64,000 nt of DNA from Scytonema millei VB511283 (GTDB lineage Bacteria; Cyanobacteriota; Cyanobacteriia; Cyanobacteriales; Chroococcidiopsidaceae): contig NZ_JTJC03000006.1 in NCBI RefSeq assembly GCF_000817735.3, forward strand, positions 197,783 through 261,782, in the 5' to 3' direction. Positions 17,968-27,405 of this stretch are shown here, one piece after another. A model generated the notes under the pieces. The model was not told the DNA's origin, made no database searches, and saw only the letters and a list, made by a program, of their open reading frames with translations. The first letter of the stretch is position 1. Each line of letters starts with the position of its first letter. Position numbers and translations under genes: made by a program.

Positions 17968-18915
17968 TTATTTCAAAGCTTCCGCACCGCCGACAACTTC
18001 CAGAATTTCCTGGGTAATGGCGGCTTGCCGTGCTTTGTTGTAAGACAGGGTGAGGGTATTGATCAATTCGCTGGCGTTATCGCTGGCGTTGTTCATAGCT
18101 GTCATCCGCGCCGCTAATTCGCTGGCAGCAGATTCTTGCAATGCTCGCAATAGTTGGTTATTCAGGTACAAAGGCAACAAAGCATCGAGAATTTGTACGG
18201 GATCTTGCTCGAATAGCATATCCTTGGGAAAACTCCGTGCAGTGGCAGAAACTTTCTGTCTTTCCACTTCAAATTCACCACCACGGGTAGTCAGCCGGAA
18301 AACTTCATCGTCTGCGGCTTCAAAACCTTGAGCGTCTAATGGTAACAGAGTTTGTACCACTGGGCGAGAACTCACTAACGAGACGAATTTGGTATAAATT
18401 AACTCAACTCTGTCTACGCTTTCCGACAAAAATAGGGAAAGCAACTCGTCAGCAATATTAGAAGCTTCTGCTGCTGTAGGAATTTGCTCTAAACCCGTAT
18501 ACGTTGCATCAATGGGTTGGTTGCGGCGTTGAAAATACTGGATGGCTTTGCGTCCGACAAGGATATATTTGTATTCCAAGCCTTCAGCTTGAAGTTCTTT
18601 AGCGCGATTTTCTGCCCGTTTAATTACGTTGGTATTATAAGCACCGCACAAACCGCGATCGCCTGTAATTACCAGCAAACCAATGGAGCGAATGTCTCGT
18701 TTTTTGAATAGCGGTAGGCTGACATCTTCAAACTGCAAGCGAGTTTGTAGATTATACAGTACTTGTGCCAAGCGATCGGCAAACGGACGAGTAGAAAGTA
18801 CCTGTTCTTGAGCGCGACGCACCCTAGCCGCTGCCACCAGACGCATCGCTTCTGTAATTTTTTTCGTATTTTTGACCGACTGAATGCGATCGCGGATTAG
18901 TTTGAGGTTAGCCAT
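17968..18915 (-). CDS. atpG: ATP synthase gamma subunit
   Basis: This is the central rotor shaft subunit of the F1 motor (called atpC in some cyanobacterial naming). I place the start at ATG 18915 ([20 protein letters not shown]), giving 315 residues; the open frame extends 22 codons further upstream but that part is translated tandem repeat. The protein carries the conserved N-terminal helix ([16 protein letters not shown]), the [10 protein letters not shown] motif and the C-terminal helix ending [16 protein letters not shown]. The residue 195-240 region corresponds to the insertion typical of photosynthetic gamma subunits. It is the last gene of the operon. Confidence 0.96.
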   Translation of the reverse strand: MANLKLIRDRIQSVKNTKKITEAMRLVAAARVRRAQEQVLSTRPFADRLAQVLYNLQTRLQFEDVSLPLFKKRDIRSIGLLVITGDRGLCGAYNTNVIKRAENRAKELQAEGLEYKYILVGRKAIQYFQRRNQPIDATYTGLEQIPTAAEASNIADELLSLFLSESVDRVELIYTKFVSLVSSRPVVQTLLPLDAQGFEAADDEVFRLTTRGGEFEVERQKVSATARSFPKDMLFEQDPVQILDALLPLYLNNQLLRALQESAASELAARMTAMNNASDNASELINTLTLSYNKARQAAITQEILEVVGGAEALK

Positions 18916-18924
18916 CGTCTTTTG

Positions 18925-19015
18925 GTAATTGGTAGTTGGTAGTTGGTAGTTGGTAGTTGACAGTTGACAGTTAACCGTCAACCGTCAACTGTCAACTGTC
19001 AACCATTACCCATTA
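18925..19015. repeat. Tandem repeats and hairpin between atpA and atpG
   Basis: GGTAGTT heptamers are followed by a 17-bp perfect inverted repeat. GTTGACAGTTGACAGTT at 18956-18972 pairs with its complement at 18987-19003 across a 14-base loop. The structure fills the gap between atpA and atpG and may modulate message processing or read-through; that is inference. Confidence 0.9.
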
Positions 19016-19016
19016 C

Positions 19017-20534
19017 CTACGCTGTTGCTAAGAAGGTTTGTTTGTATTCGGTAATTGCTTCTTTCAATAACTTCTCGGCTTCATCGGTAAGTTGCTTCTC
19101 GCTGCGGATGATTTCACCGTACTTGGGTTTGCTGGTTTTCAGGTATTCCCGCAGTCCTTTGGTGAAGGTGGTGACTTTATCTACGGCGATATCGTCCATA
19201 TAGCCGTTAATCCCAGCGTAGAGGATTGCTACTTGCTCAAATACCCCTAATGGCGAGTTTTGCGGCTGTTTCAACAACTCCCGCAAGCGTACACCCCGTG
19301 CCAATTGGTCTTGGGTGGCTTTATCCAAGTCGGAGGCAAATTGCGAGAAAGCTTGCAATTCGTCAAACTGTGCCAATTCCAATTTCAGCTTACCAGCAAC
19401 TTTTTTCATTGCCTTGGTCTGAGCTGCCGAACCTACCCGCGATACGGAAATACCAGGGTTAATCGCCGGACGAATACCAGCATTAAATAGGTCGGAAGTC
19501 AAGAAGATTTGACCGTCTGTAATCGAAATTACGTTGGTCGGAATATAAGCCGATACGTCCCCTGCTTGGGTTTCGATAATTGGTAGGGCTGTCATGCTAC
19601 CTTCACCGAGTTCGGTGCTGAGTTTTGCCGCACGTTCTAACAAGCGGGAGTGGAGGTAGAATACGTCTCCTGGGTATGCTTCCCGTCCTGGTGGACGACG
19701 CAGTAACAATGACATTTGGCGATAAGCAGCGGCTTGCTTGGACAAGTCATCGTAAATGATTAGAGTTGCCTTGCCTTTGTACATGAAGTACTCTGCCAAT
19801 GCTGCCCCCGTGTATGGCGCGAGGTACTGGAGGGTAGCAGAGTCGCTGGCGTTAGCTGCAACGACGATGGTGTAGTCCATTGCGCCCTTCTCTTGTAAGG
19901 TCTGGACTACATTAGCAACGGTGGAAGCTTTTTGTCCGATCGCAACGTATACACAGATTACATCTTCGGTTTTCTGGTTGATGATCGTGTCAATCGCGAT
20001 CGCGGTTTTACCTGTTTGTCTGTCACCGATAATTAATTCCCGCTGTCCTCTACCTACGGGAATCATTGCATCGATTGCGGTAATTCCTGTTTGCATTGGT
20101 TCGTATACCGAACGCCGCGCTACGATACCAGGTGCGCCAGACTCGATCAAACGGAAGTCAGAAGTATTTATATCTCCCTTACCATCAATCGGACGACCGA
20201 GAGCATCCACAACACGTCCGATTGTGGCTTCTCCAACTGGAACCTGAGCAATTTTACCTGTAGCGGTAACGGAACTGCCTTCTTGGATGTCGCGACCTTC
20301 ACCCATCAATACCGCACCTACGTTGTCTTCTTCTAGGTTCAGGGCGATACCAACGGTTCCATCTTCAAAGTCTAGGAGTTCGCCAGCCATAGCTTTTTCT
20401 AAGCCATAGATCCGGGCAATACCATCTCCTACTTGCAATACCGTACCAACGTTAGCAACTTTAACTTCTTGGTCGTATTGCTCGATTTGCTGCTGAATAA
20501 TACTGCTGATTTCGTCAGGTCTGATACTGATCAT
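19017..20534 (-). CDS. atpA: ATP synthase alpha subunit
   Basis: This 505-residue F1 alpha subunit carries the Walker A motif GDRQTGKTA near residue 170 and the alpha/beta signature around [17 protein letters not shown]. The N-terminal crown ([20 protein letters not shown]) and C-terminal helical domain are complete. It forms the non-catalytic nucleotide sites in the alpha3beta3 hexamer. Beta and epsilon are not in this window, in keeping with cyanobacteria where they form a separate locus. Confidence 0.98.
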   Translation of the reverse strand: MISIRPDEISSIIQQQIEQYDQEVKVANVGTVLQVGDGIARIYGLEKAMAGELLDFEDGTVGIALNLEEDNVGAVLMGEGRDIQEGSSVTATGKIAQVPVGEATIGRVVDALGRPIDGKGDINTSDFRLIESGAPGIVARRSVYEPMQTGITAIDAMIPVGRGQRELIIGDRQTGKTAIAIDTIINQKTEDVICVYVAIGQKASTVANVVQTLQEKGAMDYTIVVAANASDSATLQYLAPYTGAALAEYFMYKGKATLIIYDDLSKQAAAYRQMSLLLRRPPGREAYPGDVFYLHSRLLERAAKLSTELGEGSMTALPIIETQAGDVSAYIPTNVISITDGQIFLTSDLFNAGIRPAINPGISVSRVGSAAQTKAMKKVAGKLKLELAQFDELQAFSQFASDLDKATQDQLARGVRLRELLKQPQNSPLGVFEQVAILYAGINGYMDDIAVDKVTTFTKGLREYLKTSKPKYGEIIRSEKQLTDEAEKLLKEAITEYKQTFLATA

Positions 20535-20564
20535 GGTGAGTTTGTGTTTAGGAATTTGGGAGTC

Positions 20565-20602
20565 AGGAGTCGGGAGTCGGGAGTCGGGAGTCGGGAGTCG
20601 GG
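20565..20602. repeat. GGGAGTC heptamer repeats between atpH and atpA
   Basis: About five GGGAGTC/GGAGTCG units occupy the gap of about 120 bp between atpH and atpA, followed by CCCCTAGCCC-type units. They belong to the same repeat class as those at 48935-48975. Confidence 0.88.
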
Positions 20603-20656
20603 AAAATTCAAAATTTTCTCTCTCTAGCCCCTAGCCCAAGCGCCCCTAGCCCCTCA

Positions 20657-21214
20657 TTAAGTGCCACTTGTCAAACGTAAAGAAAGGCGGCGCAGTTGTC
20701 CTCTGATACTAGCGTCGATCACTTGAGAACCAACTTTGACGATCGCACCACCGATTAAGCTCCGGTCGATTCTTGTTTCTAGTTCTACCTGACGGGCGTT
20801 GGTCATAGCAATAACTTTATCCCGCACAGCTTGCTTTTGTGCTTCAGTCAGTTCGACAGCGGAAGTAACTTCGGCTAAAACAGTTTGATTCAGTTCCCGC
20901 AGCAGGGCGAGATATTGTTGACAAATCCCTTCTAGCAAAATAATGCGGCGGCGGTCTACCAACAGCATTAAGAAGTTACGCATGTAGGGGTTGACATTAT
21001 CGCCGACAACTCGTCCCAATACTGCCTTCTTGTCGCTGATGCTGACGAAGGGGTTAGCGAGAAAGTTACGAAATTGCTCTGATTCCCGCAACAAAGTAGT
21101 TAAAGTACGGGCATCTTCGCCGAATTGTTCCGTGAGGTTATTACTACGCGCCACAGACATCAATGCCTGGGCGTAAGGCTGCACTACCTGTTCGTTCATG
21201 GCATTACTGCTCAT
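20657..21214 (-). CDS. atpH: ATP synthase delta subunit
   Basis: This 185-residue peripheral-stalk subunit (OSCP-like, named atpD in some cyanobacteria) joins the b/b' stalk to the top of F1. It has the N-terminal helical domain (VVQPYAQALMSVARSNNLTE) and the conserved C-terminal segment ETRIDRSLIGGAIVKVGSQV followed by a DASIRGQL block. The start overlaps the atpF stop by four bases (ATGA), so translation is coupled. Confidence 0.96.
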   Translation of the reverse strand: MSSNAMNEQVVQPYAQALMSVARSNNLTEQFGEDARTLTTLLRESEQFRNFLANPFVSISDKKAVLGRVVGDNVNPYMRNFLMLLVDRRRIILLEGICQQYLALLRELNQTVLAEVTSAVELTEAQKQAVRDKVIAMTNARQVELETRIDRSLIGGAIVKVGSQVIDASIRGQLRRLSLRLTSGT

Positions 21215-21780
21215 TTACTGCCTCCTAGTAGTGCTATGCTGCGATCGATTGTTTGTTGTTGGATATTTTCGTCTAATCCCGATTCCAACTGGGATTCTAC
21301 CTTTTGTAAAGCCATTGCAACTACAGAAGCTCGCAGTTGAGCGATCGCTCGTTCTCTTGCTGTGTTTAAATCTTGCGTTGCTGTCTCTTTTAAGCGTTGA
21401 ATATCTACTCCCACCTGAGCCAAGATTTGCTCTTTGGCTTGCTGAGCATTTGTGGTCGCGCTTTGGCGAATTCTTTCTGCTTCCGCCTGAGCTTCTGTCA
21501 ATCTTTGCTGCTGTTTTTGCAGTGCTGCTGCTGCTTCTTTGGCGCGGTTTTCTGCCGCTACAATTTCTGTTTCTATGCGTTCGCGGCGATCGCTCAAGGT
21601 TTTTCCGACTACCTTGCTGCCAAAATATACTAGTACGCCAACAAGAATAGCCAGGTTAATTAGGTTTGTTTCTAAAATATCAAAATTAAGACCAAACCCG
21701 CCTGCTTCTGCTTCTGCTTCTGCTGCTTCAGCAAGGAGTGGGCTACCTTGTGTCACCAACCAGATAAAACTTCCCATCAT
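21211..21780 (-). CDS. atpF: ATP synthase b subunit
   Basis: This 189-residue stalk subunit has a short N-terminal region rich in Ala/Glu, one membrane helix (NLINLAILVGVLVYFGSKVV, about residues 40-59) and a long charged coiled coil to the end. It dimerizes with the b' subunit encoded just upstream. The four-base ATGA overlap with atpH downstream marks tight coupling. A MM start leaves one or two possible initiation codons. Confidence 0.95.
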   Translation of the reverse strand: MMGSFIWLVTQGSPLLAEAAEAEAEAGGFGLNFDILETNLINLAILVGVLVYFGSKVVGKTLSDRRERIETEIVAAENRAKEAAAALQKQQQRLTEAQAEAERIRQSATTNAQQAKEQILAQVGVDIQRLKETATQDLNTARERAIAQLRASVVAMALQKVESQLESGLDENIQQQTIDRSIALLGGSK

Positions 21781-21794
21781 ATCCCATCCACTTT

Positions 21795-21897
21795 TTCAGT
21801 TGTCAGTTATCAGTTGTCAGTTATCAGTTATGAGTCAGGAGCCAGGAGTCAGAAATTAGAATTAACTGGTCATTGGTCACTGGTCACTGGTCACTGT
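21795..21897. repeat. Tandem repeats between atpF' and atpF
   Basis: AGTTGTC/AGTTATC units, AGGAGTC-like units and GTCACTG units fill the gap of about 117 bp between the two stalk-subunit genes. Confidence 0.85.
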
Positions 21898-22326
21898 TCA
21901 ACTGGTTACTGTTCCTAACAGCTTTCCTACGATTTGGCGACTGAGGGCATCTACCTGTTGCTGCAACGAAGCCATAGCTTCCTGTTGTTGTTGCTCAATT
22001 TCTTGAGCTGCTTGTTCTCGTTGTGCTTGGGCTTCTTTCTGTGCCTCTGCTATTTTGTCCGCCGCTATTTTTTGTGCATCTGCTTGAGCGTCGGCAACAA
22101 CTTTTTGCGATTGTCTGCGAGCATCTGCTATTTGCTGCTCGTATTCTTTTGCTAATCGCTCTGCTTTTGCCAAGCGTTCTTTTGCTTCAACATTGTTCGT
22201 GCGGACGTAATTATCGCGGTCGTCCAGTGCCTTTGTTAGTGGCTTGTAGAAAATGACATTCAATACAGATGCCAACAGTAGGAACTGCAACGCCATTAAG
22301 GGCAAGGTAGCATCAAAATCAAACAT
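21898..22326 (-). CDS. atpF': ATP synthase b' subunit
   Basis: This is the second peripheral stalk subunit, typical of photosynthetic organisms (named atpG in cyanobacterial nomenclature). I choose ATG 22326 ([20 protein letters not shown]), giving 142 residues; the open frame extends 18 codons upstream, but family members begin at MFDF. One membrane helix (about residues 7-25) is followed by a long coiled coil rich in Ala, Glu and Gln. It pairs with the AtpF b subunit to form a heterodimeric stator. Confidence 0.95.
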   Translation of the reverse strand: MFDFDATLPLMALQFLLLASVLNVIFYKPLTKALDDRDNYVRTNNVEAKERLAKAERLAKEYEQQIADARRQSQKVVADAQADAQKIAADKIAEAQKEAQAQREQAAQEIEQQQQEAMASLQQQVDALSRQIVGKLLGTVTS

Positions 22327-22460
22327 TATTTCTCCCCTTTGGCTTGAATGGCTGTTTTCATGCCAAGCAACATCATCCACCCTTTCATATTCTAAAAATC
22401 CTCTGTTGTTTGAGAGGCAATTTACACGCGATCTGAATTGAAAAAAGTTCTCACTCAGTT

Positions 22461-22488
22461 GTAGAGACGTTCTTAAGAGCGTCTCTAC
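22461..22488. repeat. 28-nt near-perfect palindrome between atpE and atpF'
   Basis: GTAGAGACG (22461-22469) is mirrored by CGTCTCTAC (22480-22488) around TCTTAAGA, with only one mismatch. It belongs to a family of GTAG..CTAC palindromes also found at 34327, 46938 and 59481. In the atpE-atpF' gap it could act as a processing or attenuation hairpin that sets c-subunit excess; that role is inference. Confidence 0.85.
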
Positions 22489-22508
22489 TAAAGATAAGAA
22501 TTTAGGTT

Positions 22509-22784
<276 letters not shown>

Positions 22785-22890
22785 TTATCAGTTATCAGTT
22801 ATCAGCTATCAGTTATCAATTAATTCTGACTTCTGACTTCTTTTTCAGTTATCAGTTATCAATTAATTCTGACTTCTGACTTCTGATGCA
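22785..22890. repeat. Tandem repeats between atpB and atpE
   Basis: TCAGTTA heptamers and a duplicated segment AATTAATTCTGACTTCTGAC (about 22818 and about 22862) fill most of the 148-bp gap between atpB and atpE. Confidence 0.88.
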
Positions 22891-22902
22891 TCATGAGTTG
22901 CT

Positions 22903-23664
22903 CTAATGAGCCTCATGTTCTTCACCACCATGACCCTCCATTGCCTCATGAATGTATGCTGCTGCGAGGGTAGCAAAAACCAGGGCTTGGATCGCACTAG
23001 TAAACAAACCTAATGCCATCACTGGCAGAGGTACAAACAGAGGTACGAGTAGAACTAAAACCGCTACTACTAATTCATCCGCTAAAATGTTACCAAATAG
23101 TCGGAAGCTTAGAGAAAGAGGTTTGGTGAAATCTTCCAAAATTGCGATCGGTAACAGAATTGGCGTTGGCTCAATATACTTTTTAAAGTACCCTAAACCG
23201 CGTTTGCTAAAACCCGCGTAAAAGTACGCTAAAGAGGTTAACAACGCCAGCGCTACTGTTGTATTAATATCGTTAGTTGGAGCGGCTAATTCACCTGATG
23301 GCAACTTAATTAACCGCCAGGGAATTAAAGCACCAGACCAATTCGATACGAAAATGAACAGAAATAGCGTGCCAATAAATGGAACCCAAGGACGATACTC
23401 TTTCTCACCAATCTGATTCTTGGTCAAATCCCGAATGAATTCTAGCGCGTATTCCATTAAATTTTGGATACCACTAGGAACTTTCTGGATGTTCCGAGTA
23501 GCTGCTATGGAAGCAACTACTAGAATGCCAATCACAAACCACGAGGTGAGAAAAACTTGCCCATGAATTTTGAGATTGCCCAATTGCCATAAAAAATGTT
23601 GACCTACTTCCAACGAGGCAAGAGGGAATAAATTAAAGGTGTTTGTGACGCTAAGCATTTGCAT
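22903..23664 (-). CDS. atpB: ATP synthase a subunit
   Basis: This 253-residue membrane stator subunit (atpI in cyanobacterial naming) has five or six membrane helices. The key proton-path arginine is in [21 protein letters not shown] His/Glu-rich C-terminal tail ([10 protein letters not shown]) follows the last helix. The start may be ATG 23664 or the in-frame ATG two codons later (MLSVTN). It follows atp1 by 56 bp. Confidence 0.97.
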   Translation of the reverse strand: MQMLSVTNTFNLFPLASLEVGQHFLWQLGNLKIHGQVFLTSWFVIGILVVASIAATRNIQKVPSGIQNLMEYALEFIRDLTKNQIGEKEYRPWVPFIGTLFLFIFVSNWSGALIPWRLIKLPSGELAAPTNDINTTVALALLTSLAYFYAGFSKRGLGYFKKYIEPTPILLPIAILEDFTKPLSLSFRLFGNILADELVVAVLVLLVPLFVPLPVMALGLFTSAIQALVFATLAAAYIHEAMEGHGGEEHEAH

Positions 23665-23720
23665 TCAAGCAGTTTTCCCAAAAAGCGAGAATGGGGCGAT
23701 TAATTTTGCGGTTTCCTAAC

Positions 23721-24176
23721 TTATTTAGAGTTAGGAATGAAAGCAGATTGAATCGTATAGATGATGAGTGTGGCTTTGTAAGTCAGAAACCCCAAGAATA
23801 TCGGCAGAATCTGTAGTTGACGCAATTGAGTTGCGACTACAATCACTCCAATAAATATGGCAAACCGAGATTTACTCAGTTGTCTTTTTTCTTGACCTAG
23901 CCGCTCAACGTCTCTAGCCAACATTTTTAAGTAAACCATACCTGTGACTGCTCCGAGCAAATAGTTCAGGGCAGTGTTGAGGGAATAGAAAATCCACACG
24001 GAGATAAAAATAACCCCCGTCAATCCAAGGGTGATTGACAATAATCCTTGGAAGAGTTGATAAAACTCTTGCATTGAGGAAGTCTTTTCTTGTGTGGTAG
24101 TGGAACCAGGTTGAGATTCCTCAGTTGCAGGTGTTGGTGTTGTTGATTCGTCTGACAAGTTCACAAAAACTCGCAA
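23721..24176 (-). CDS. atp1: ATP synthase assembly protein Atp1 (AtpI/UncI-like)
   Basis: This 151-residue protein is the first gene of the operon. It has a hydrophilic Thr/Pro-rich N terminus (about 1-35) and four hydrophobic helices, including [20 protein letters not shown] and [17 protein letters not shown]. Proteins of this position and size are not structural subunits; they help c-ring or a-subunit insertion in other bacteria. The family is weakly conserved, so the call rests mostly on position and topology. Confidence 0.85.
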   Translation of the reverse strand: MRVFVNLSDESTTPTPATEESQPGSTTTQEKTSSMQEFYQLFQGLLSITLGLTGVIFISVWIFYSLNTALNYLLGAVTGMVYLKMLARDVERLGQEKRQLSKSRFAIFIGVIVVATQLRQLQILPIFLGFLTYKATLIIYTIQSAFIPNSK

Positions 24177-24256
24177 ATGACGCTGACGCTAATGTTTCGA
24201 CTCTAATGAGCCACGTAGAATCATACCACGTTGCGGTAACAATACTTAAAAAAGAG

Positions 24257-25435
24257 TTAACCAGGCGAAAGTACGATTAATTGTTGGGAAAGGAGCGATC
24301 GCACTCCTTCTAAGCCCAGTTCTACGTTAGCTAAAATTTCACCGATTGTTAACTTGCGATCGCAAGCCTGTAAAAATTCCAGTTCGGTTTCTGTTAAATT
24401 GACTATTTGGTAGTCGTAGTTAAATAAGCAGCGACTCGGAAAGCCGTCTATACAAGGATTTAGTTCGGGAATAGCTGCGAGTAAGGCTGCATCTGACGAC
24501 CAATCGGCTTGCGGTAGCGGCGGACGACCCAAGAAAAATTCGTAATGGGTAACTTCTGGATCTAATAGTTCGATTAAACGATATGTGTTGCGATCGCTCA
24601 ATGCGTTACTTCTTTCCAATAAACTCGGATCTTTGCCCAAAAGTCGTTCGATTTGCCAGAAATTCGGGTTAGAAAAGCCCAAGAAAGTTAACCCAGAAGC
24701 ATCAATTAAATCGAATAAAGTATCAATATTGTAGTCAATCTCTTGCGGATGAACGTACATATCTGCAAAACATTCATCTCGCTGATTTTCCATCGCCCAG
24801 CGCGATCGTTCGCGTTTGACAATCCGATTGTTTTCTGGTAAAGAAGCGAATAGTTTTCTACCAATTTGGACACCATCGCGGTAATCGCCCTGCTTATCAT
24901 TTTGCAGGAGTGCGATCGCCTGTTGCATTAATTTGATTTCCCAGCGCCCCAATTCTCCATACACGAAAATGTGCATGATTCCACCTGGGGCGAGTTTAGA
25001 TGCAATGGCTTGAATCCCACGGATCGGATCTGGTAAGTGGTGCAGCACTCCCACGCAGTTAATTAAATCGAATTCCCCTGGTAGTTGTTCCGCGTCGTAC
25101 AAACTCAGGTGATGAAACTCAACGCGATTTGCACCCGAACGCTGACAGCGTTCCCGCGCCACAGCCAAAGCACCCGCACTTAAATCGATTCCTACAACTT
25201 GGGCGTGAGGGTTGAGGTGGACTAAATATTCCGTTCCTACCCCCGTACCGCAGCCAGCATCGAGAATGCGGATATCTTGTTTTTGCGGTTTTTGTCCGGT
25301 ACAGAAGCTATAGGCGGCTAGCCAATTCCAGCGCCAGTTATAGCCAGGGGGCGGTTCGTCGAGTAGCGGTTCTGGAGGAAAGGGATACGTATCGTAGAGT
25401 TTAGCGACAGCAGCACTAATGTGGGAGTCTGACAT
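24257..25435 (-). CDS. Class I SAM-dependent methyltransferase
   Basis: This 392-residue protein has SAM motif I ILDAGCGTGVGTEYLV at about residues 56-71, an acidic residue after strand 2 (VVGIDLSAGA) and the post-motif LINCVGVLHHLPDP. The C-terminal 150 residues (from about QREDECFADMYVHP) form an extra domain not needed for catalysis. The N-terminal YDTYPFPPEPLLDEPPPGY motif recurs in a bacterial subfamily of uncharacterised methyltransferases. The substrate is unknown. The gene is on the same strand as the atp operon and ends before the accessory region. Confidence 0.85.
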   Translation of the reverse strand: MSDSHISAAVAKLYDTYPFPPEPLLDEPPPGYNWRWNWLAAYSFCTGQKPQKQDIRILDAGCGTGVGTEYLVHLNPHAQVVGIDLSAGALAVARERCQRSGANRVEFHHLSLYDAEQLPGEFDLINCVGVLHHLPDPIRGIQAIASKLAPGGIMHIFVYGELGRWEIKLMQQAIALLQNDKQGDYRDGVQIGRKLFASLPENNRIVKRERSRWAMENQRDECFADMYVHPQEIDYNIDTLFDLIDASGLTFLGFSNPNFWQIERLLGKDPSLLERSNALSDRNTYRLIELLDPEVTHYEFFLGRPPLPQADWSSDAALLAAIPELNPCIDGFPSRCLFNYDYQIVNLTETELEFLQACDRKLTIGEILANVELGLEGVRSLLSQQLIVLSPG

Positions 25436-25448
25436 GGATGGGCTATGA

Positions 25449-25500
25449 GGGCAGCATCAATGTAGTGTAGCGGAATACGGGTTACAGGTGCTAAGCAAGT
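25449..25500. repeat. Left copy of a diverged direct repeat flanking mazEF
   Basis: This segment starts GGGCAGCATCAATGTAGTGT and continues AGCGGAATACGGGTTACAGG. It aligns with 26265-26318 over roughly 50 bp with about three quarters identity, including a shared TGTAGCGGA core and a shared ACAGGT. The mazE and mazF genes lie between the two copies. Confidence 0.55.
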
Positions 25501-25650
25501 CAAAAGTTAAAAAGTGAAAATGTAGTTCAAGTAAAGCTGTTGTCTGCTGTCGGGCGAGCGAATCAAATATGAAACAACATAGTAGTCTTAGTAGTTTAGA
25601 GTATGAAACTGGTATAACTGAGATAAATCGACTACTTTGAGGAGTTAGTT

Positions 25651-25887
25651 GTGAAAACCGCTATTTCTCTTCCAGGTGCAATTTTTGAAAAAGCTGAAGC
25701 ACTTGCTCAACAATTAGGAATGTCTCGGAGCGAACTTTATACTGAAGCATTGAAAGCATATTTGCGACGATATAACAAAGAACAAATTTTAGCGAAACTG
25801 AATGAGGTATATTCTAAAGAATCTTCAGAGTTAGACCCAGTGATGGAAAAAATGCAATATCTGTCTCTACCGCGTGAGGATTGGTAG
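25651..25887 (+). CDS. mazE: MazE-like ribbon-helix-helix antitoxin
   Basis: This 78-residue protein has a ribbon-helix-helix DNA-binding N terminus (MKTAISLPGAIFEKAEALAQ and GMSRSELYTEALKAYL). Its acidic C-terminal tail resembles toxin-neutralising segments (VMEKMQYLSLPREDW). A GTG start is preceded by GAGGAG. The stop overlaps the GTG of the downstream toxin frame by one base, the classical coupled layout. As the toxin is frameshifted, the antitoxin may now be a relic regulator. Confidence 0.85.
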   Translation: MKTAISLPGAIFEKAEALAQQLGMSRSELYTEALKAYLRRYNKEQILAKLNEVYSKESSELDPVMEKMQYLSLPREDW

Positions 25888-26226
25888 TGTATCGCGGCGA
25901 GATTTGGTGGGCAGACTTACCGAACCCAGTTGGTTCAGAACCAGGCTATCGTAGACCTGTTTTAATTATTCAGGATGATACTTTTACGCAAAGTCTTTTG
26001 AGGACAGTTATTGTTGTTATTATCACTTCATAATATCGAACTGGCAAACGCACCAGGCAATGTTTTATTACCGCAAAATATCACAGATTTGTCTAGAGAT
26101 TCAGTTGCTAATGTCTCTCAGATATTCACTGTAGATAAAGCCTTTTTAACCGAGCGTGTTGGTTCGTTACCCGCGAGTTTACAAGAAGAAGTAGATGAAG
26201 GTTTAAGGACAGTTTTGTACCTCTAG
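25887..26226 (+). pseudogene. mazF: MazF-type mRNA interferase, frameshifted
   Basis: A GTG at 25887 opens MYRGEIWWADLPNPVGSEPG, the typical MazF N terminus, and continues with YRRPVLIIQDD. This frame stops at TAA 26031-26033. The rest of the toxin (NIELANAPGNVLLPQNITDL and SVANVSQIFTVDKAFLTER) is found in the +1 frame up to 26226. Removing one T near 26031 restores a single frame (TS then NIELANAP), so one inserted base explains the break. The toxin is probably inactive. A sequencing error remains possible. Confidence 0.85.
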
Positions 26227-26264
26227 CGATCGCTTCTTCGTGAGCTTGAATTAGATATTAACTA

Positions 26265-26318
26265 GGGCAGTATCCATATATTGTAGCGGATACCGTGACA
26301 CAGGTACTATTGGGCAAT
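26265..26318. repeat. Right copy of the diverged direct repeat flanking mazEF
   Basis: This segment starts GGGCAGTATCCATATATTGT and continues AGCGGATACCGTGACACAGG. It is the diverged partner of 25449-25500. Nothing else is recognised between mazF and 26481. Confidence 0.55.
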
Positions 26319-26481
26319 TGCCTAATTCAAACTATGACGAATACGAAAGACAACTAATTTATATTCAATAGTGATTAATCTTCTTTAGTTTGGGGAACAC
26401 TATAAATAAGCAAGTTTGGTTAGCTGTCTCTTGGTTGAACGAATAGTTTAATCGACTAGTGTTTATGTACTGTATCCAAGT

Positions 26482-26658
26482 ATGTCGATCATATTTAATT
26501 TCCTCTCCTGGGTGACTCAATAGATTTGGAGCCTATGGAACCGTTTGCCGGAAACTGCAAAACGTGAAATTATTGAAGCAATTATTCAAGCAATGACAGA
26601 GTTACTACGTAGTTTCCATAGATCTTACAGAAGTAAAGGAAAAAATAAAGATGAGTAG
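26482..26658 (+). pseudogene. Small gene interrupted by an in-frame amber codon
   Basis: ATG 26482 opens MSIIFNFLSWVTQ, then TAG at 26521-26523. The same frame then continues as IWSLWNRLPETAKREIIEAI and IQAMTELLRSFHRSYRS to a TAG at 26658. The whole is 59 codons long with one internal stop at codon 14. The hydrophobic start, amphipathic helix and basic C terminus look like one small protein. Its end overlaps the ATG of the next gene (26651), as in coupled operons. The family was not recognised. Confidence 0.5.
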
Positions 26659-26971
26659 CTTTAAAGACTTTATGGATAAAGCTCAAGAGTCACCGAATCA
26701 AAATTTGCCTGCATCAACTACTACTCTTGCAAGTATTCAATACTCTCTAACTGCGGCTTCTTGCATAATATCCTCTCCATTTCTCTCAATTAATGAAGAA
26801 CAAAAGTTATCGCAGAAGGTATCCAATTTAGTTCATGACAAAGCTTTTCTGTCTGAATTGAGCGACCAAATTGGTAAACCACAAGTAAATGAGTCTGAGG
26901 ATAACTTTGTAAAGTGTAGTAGTGATGTACTAAAGAAAATGTTATACAAGCATTTTTGTATTAAAGGATAA
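26651..26971 (+). CDS. Hypothetical protein downstream of the interrupted small gene
   Basis: This 106-residue protein starts MSSFKDFMDKAQESPNQNLP. It has a mid region rich in Ser/Thr (TTTLASIQYSLTAASCIISS) and a C-terminal helical part. No known domain, membrane span or signal peptide is evident. Its ATG lies inside the end of the upstream small frame, and AAAGGA precedes it, so the two probably form a two-gene cassette. The function is unknown, and it may no longer be expressed if translation depends on the broken upstream gene. Confidence 0.5.
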   Translation: MSSFKDFMDKAQESPNQNLPASTTTLASIQYSLTAASCIISSPFLSINEEQKLSQKVSNLVHDKAFLSELSDQIGKPQVNESEDNFVKCSSDVLKKMLYKHFCIKG

Positions 26972-27153
26972 GCTTGTTTGTGTAGCCATAGGTTTTAACT
27001 TATTACTTACTTTTGATATGAGCTAAAAATGCGTTAGCGAAGCTTAACGTAGTTATCGCTTTTAGAGAAGGATATCGGATTTTGCGATCGCGCTGTCGGG
27101 GCGATCGGTTATCCTGAGAACAAGAAGTAGTATAGTGCCTGGGAGGATCGAAC

Positions 27154-27405
27154 GTGTCTAGCGTTGAATTTCAAGCCAAAGTTGAGAATGGCAATATCGT
27201 GATTCCTGAAGAATATCAGCAAGAATTATTACAAGTTGAAACTGTAAAAATTGTGATATCAAATAAGATACAATCAAATACTGCTGAAGCTTGGGCAAAA
27301 TGGTTTGAATCCGTCGAGCGATTGGAAGTAACCTCAAATGAACCAGCTAGAGAATATCAGCAACTCTTACTAGACAAATATCGGCAACAAGGTCTAGAAC
27401 TGTGA
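27154..27405 (+). CDS. VapB/AbrB-like antitoxin
   Basis: This 83-residue protein has an AbrB-like swapped-hairpin start (SVEFQAKVENGNIVIPEEYQ) and a charged helical tail (AWAKWFESVERLEVTSNEPA). GTG 27154 is preceded by GGGAGGATC. The stop codon overlaps the GTG of the PIN-domain gene by four bases (GTGA). The position, size and coupling make it the antitoxin of the pair. It should bind both the toxin and the operator of this operon. Confidence 0.8.
   Translation: MSSVEFQAKVENGNIVIPEEYQQELLQVETVKIVISNKIQSNTAEAWAKWFESVERLEVTSNEPAREYQQLLLDKYRQQGLEL

Noticed and set aside
18916-18981. N-terminal 22-codon extension of AtpG
   Set aside because: It is repeat translation ([16 protein letters not shown]); the conserved N terminus [11 protein letters not shown] begins at 18915.
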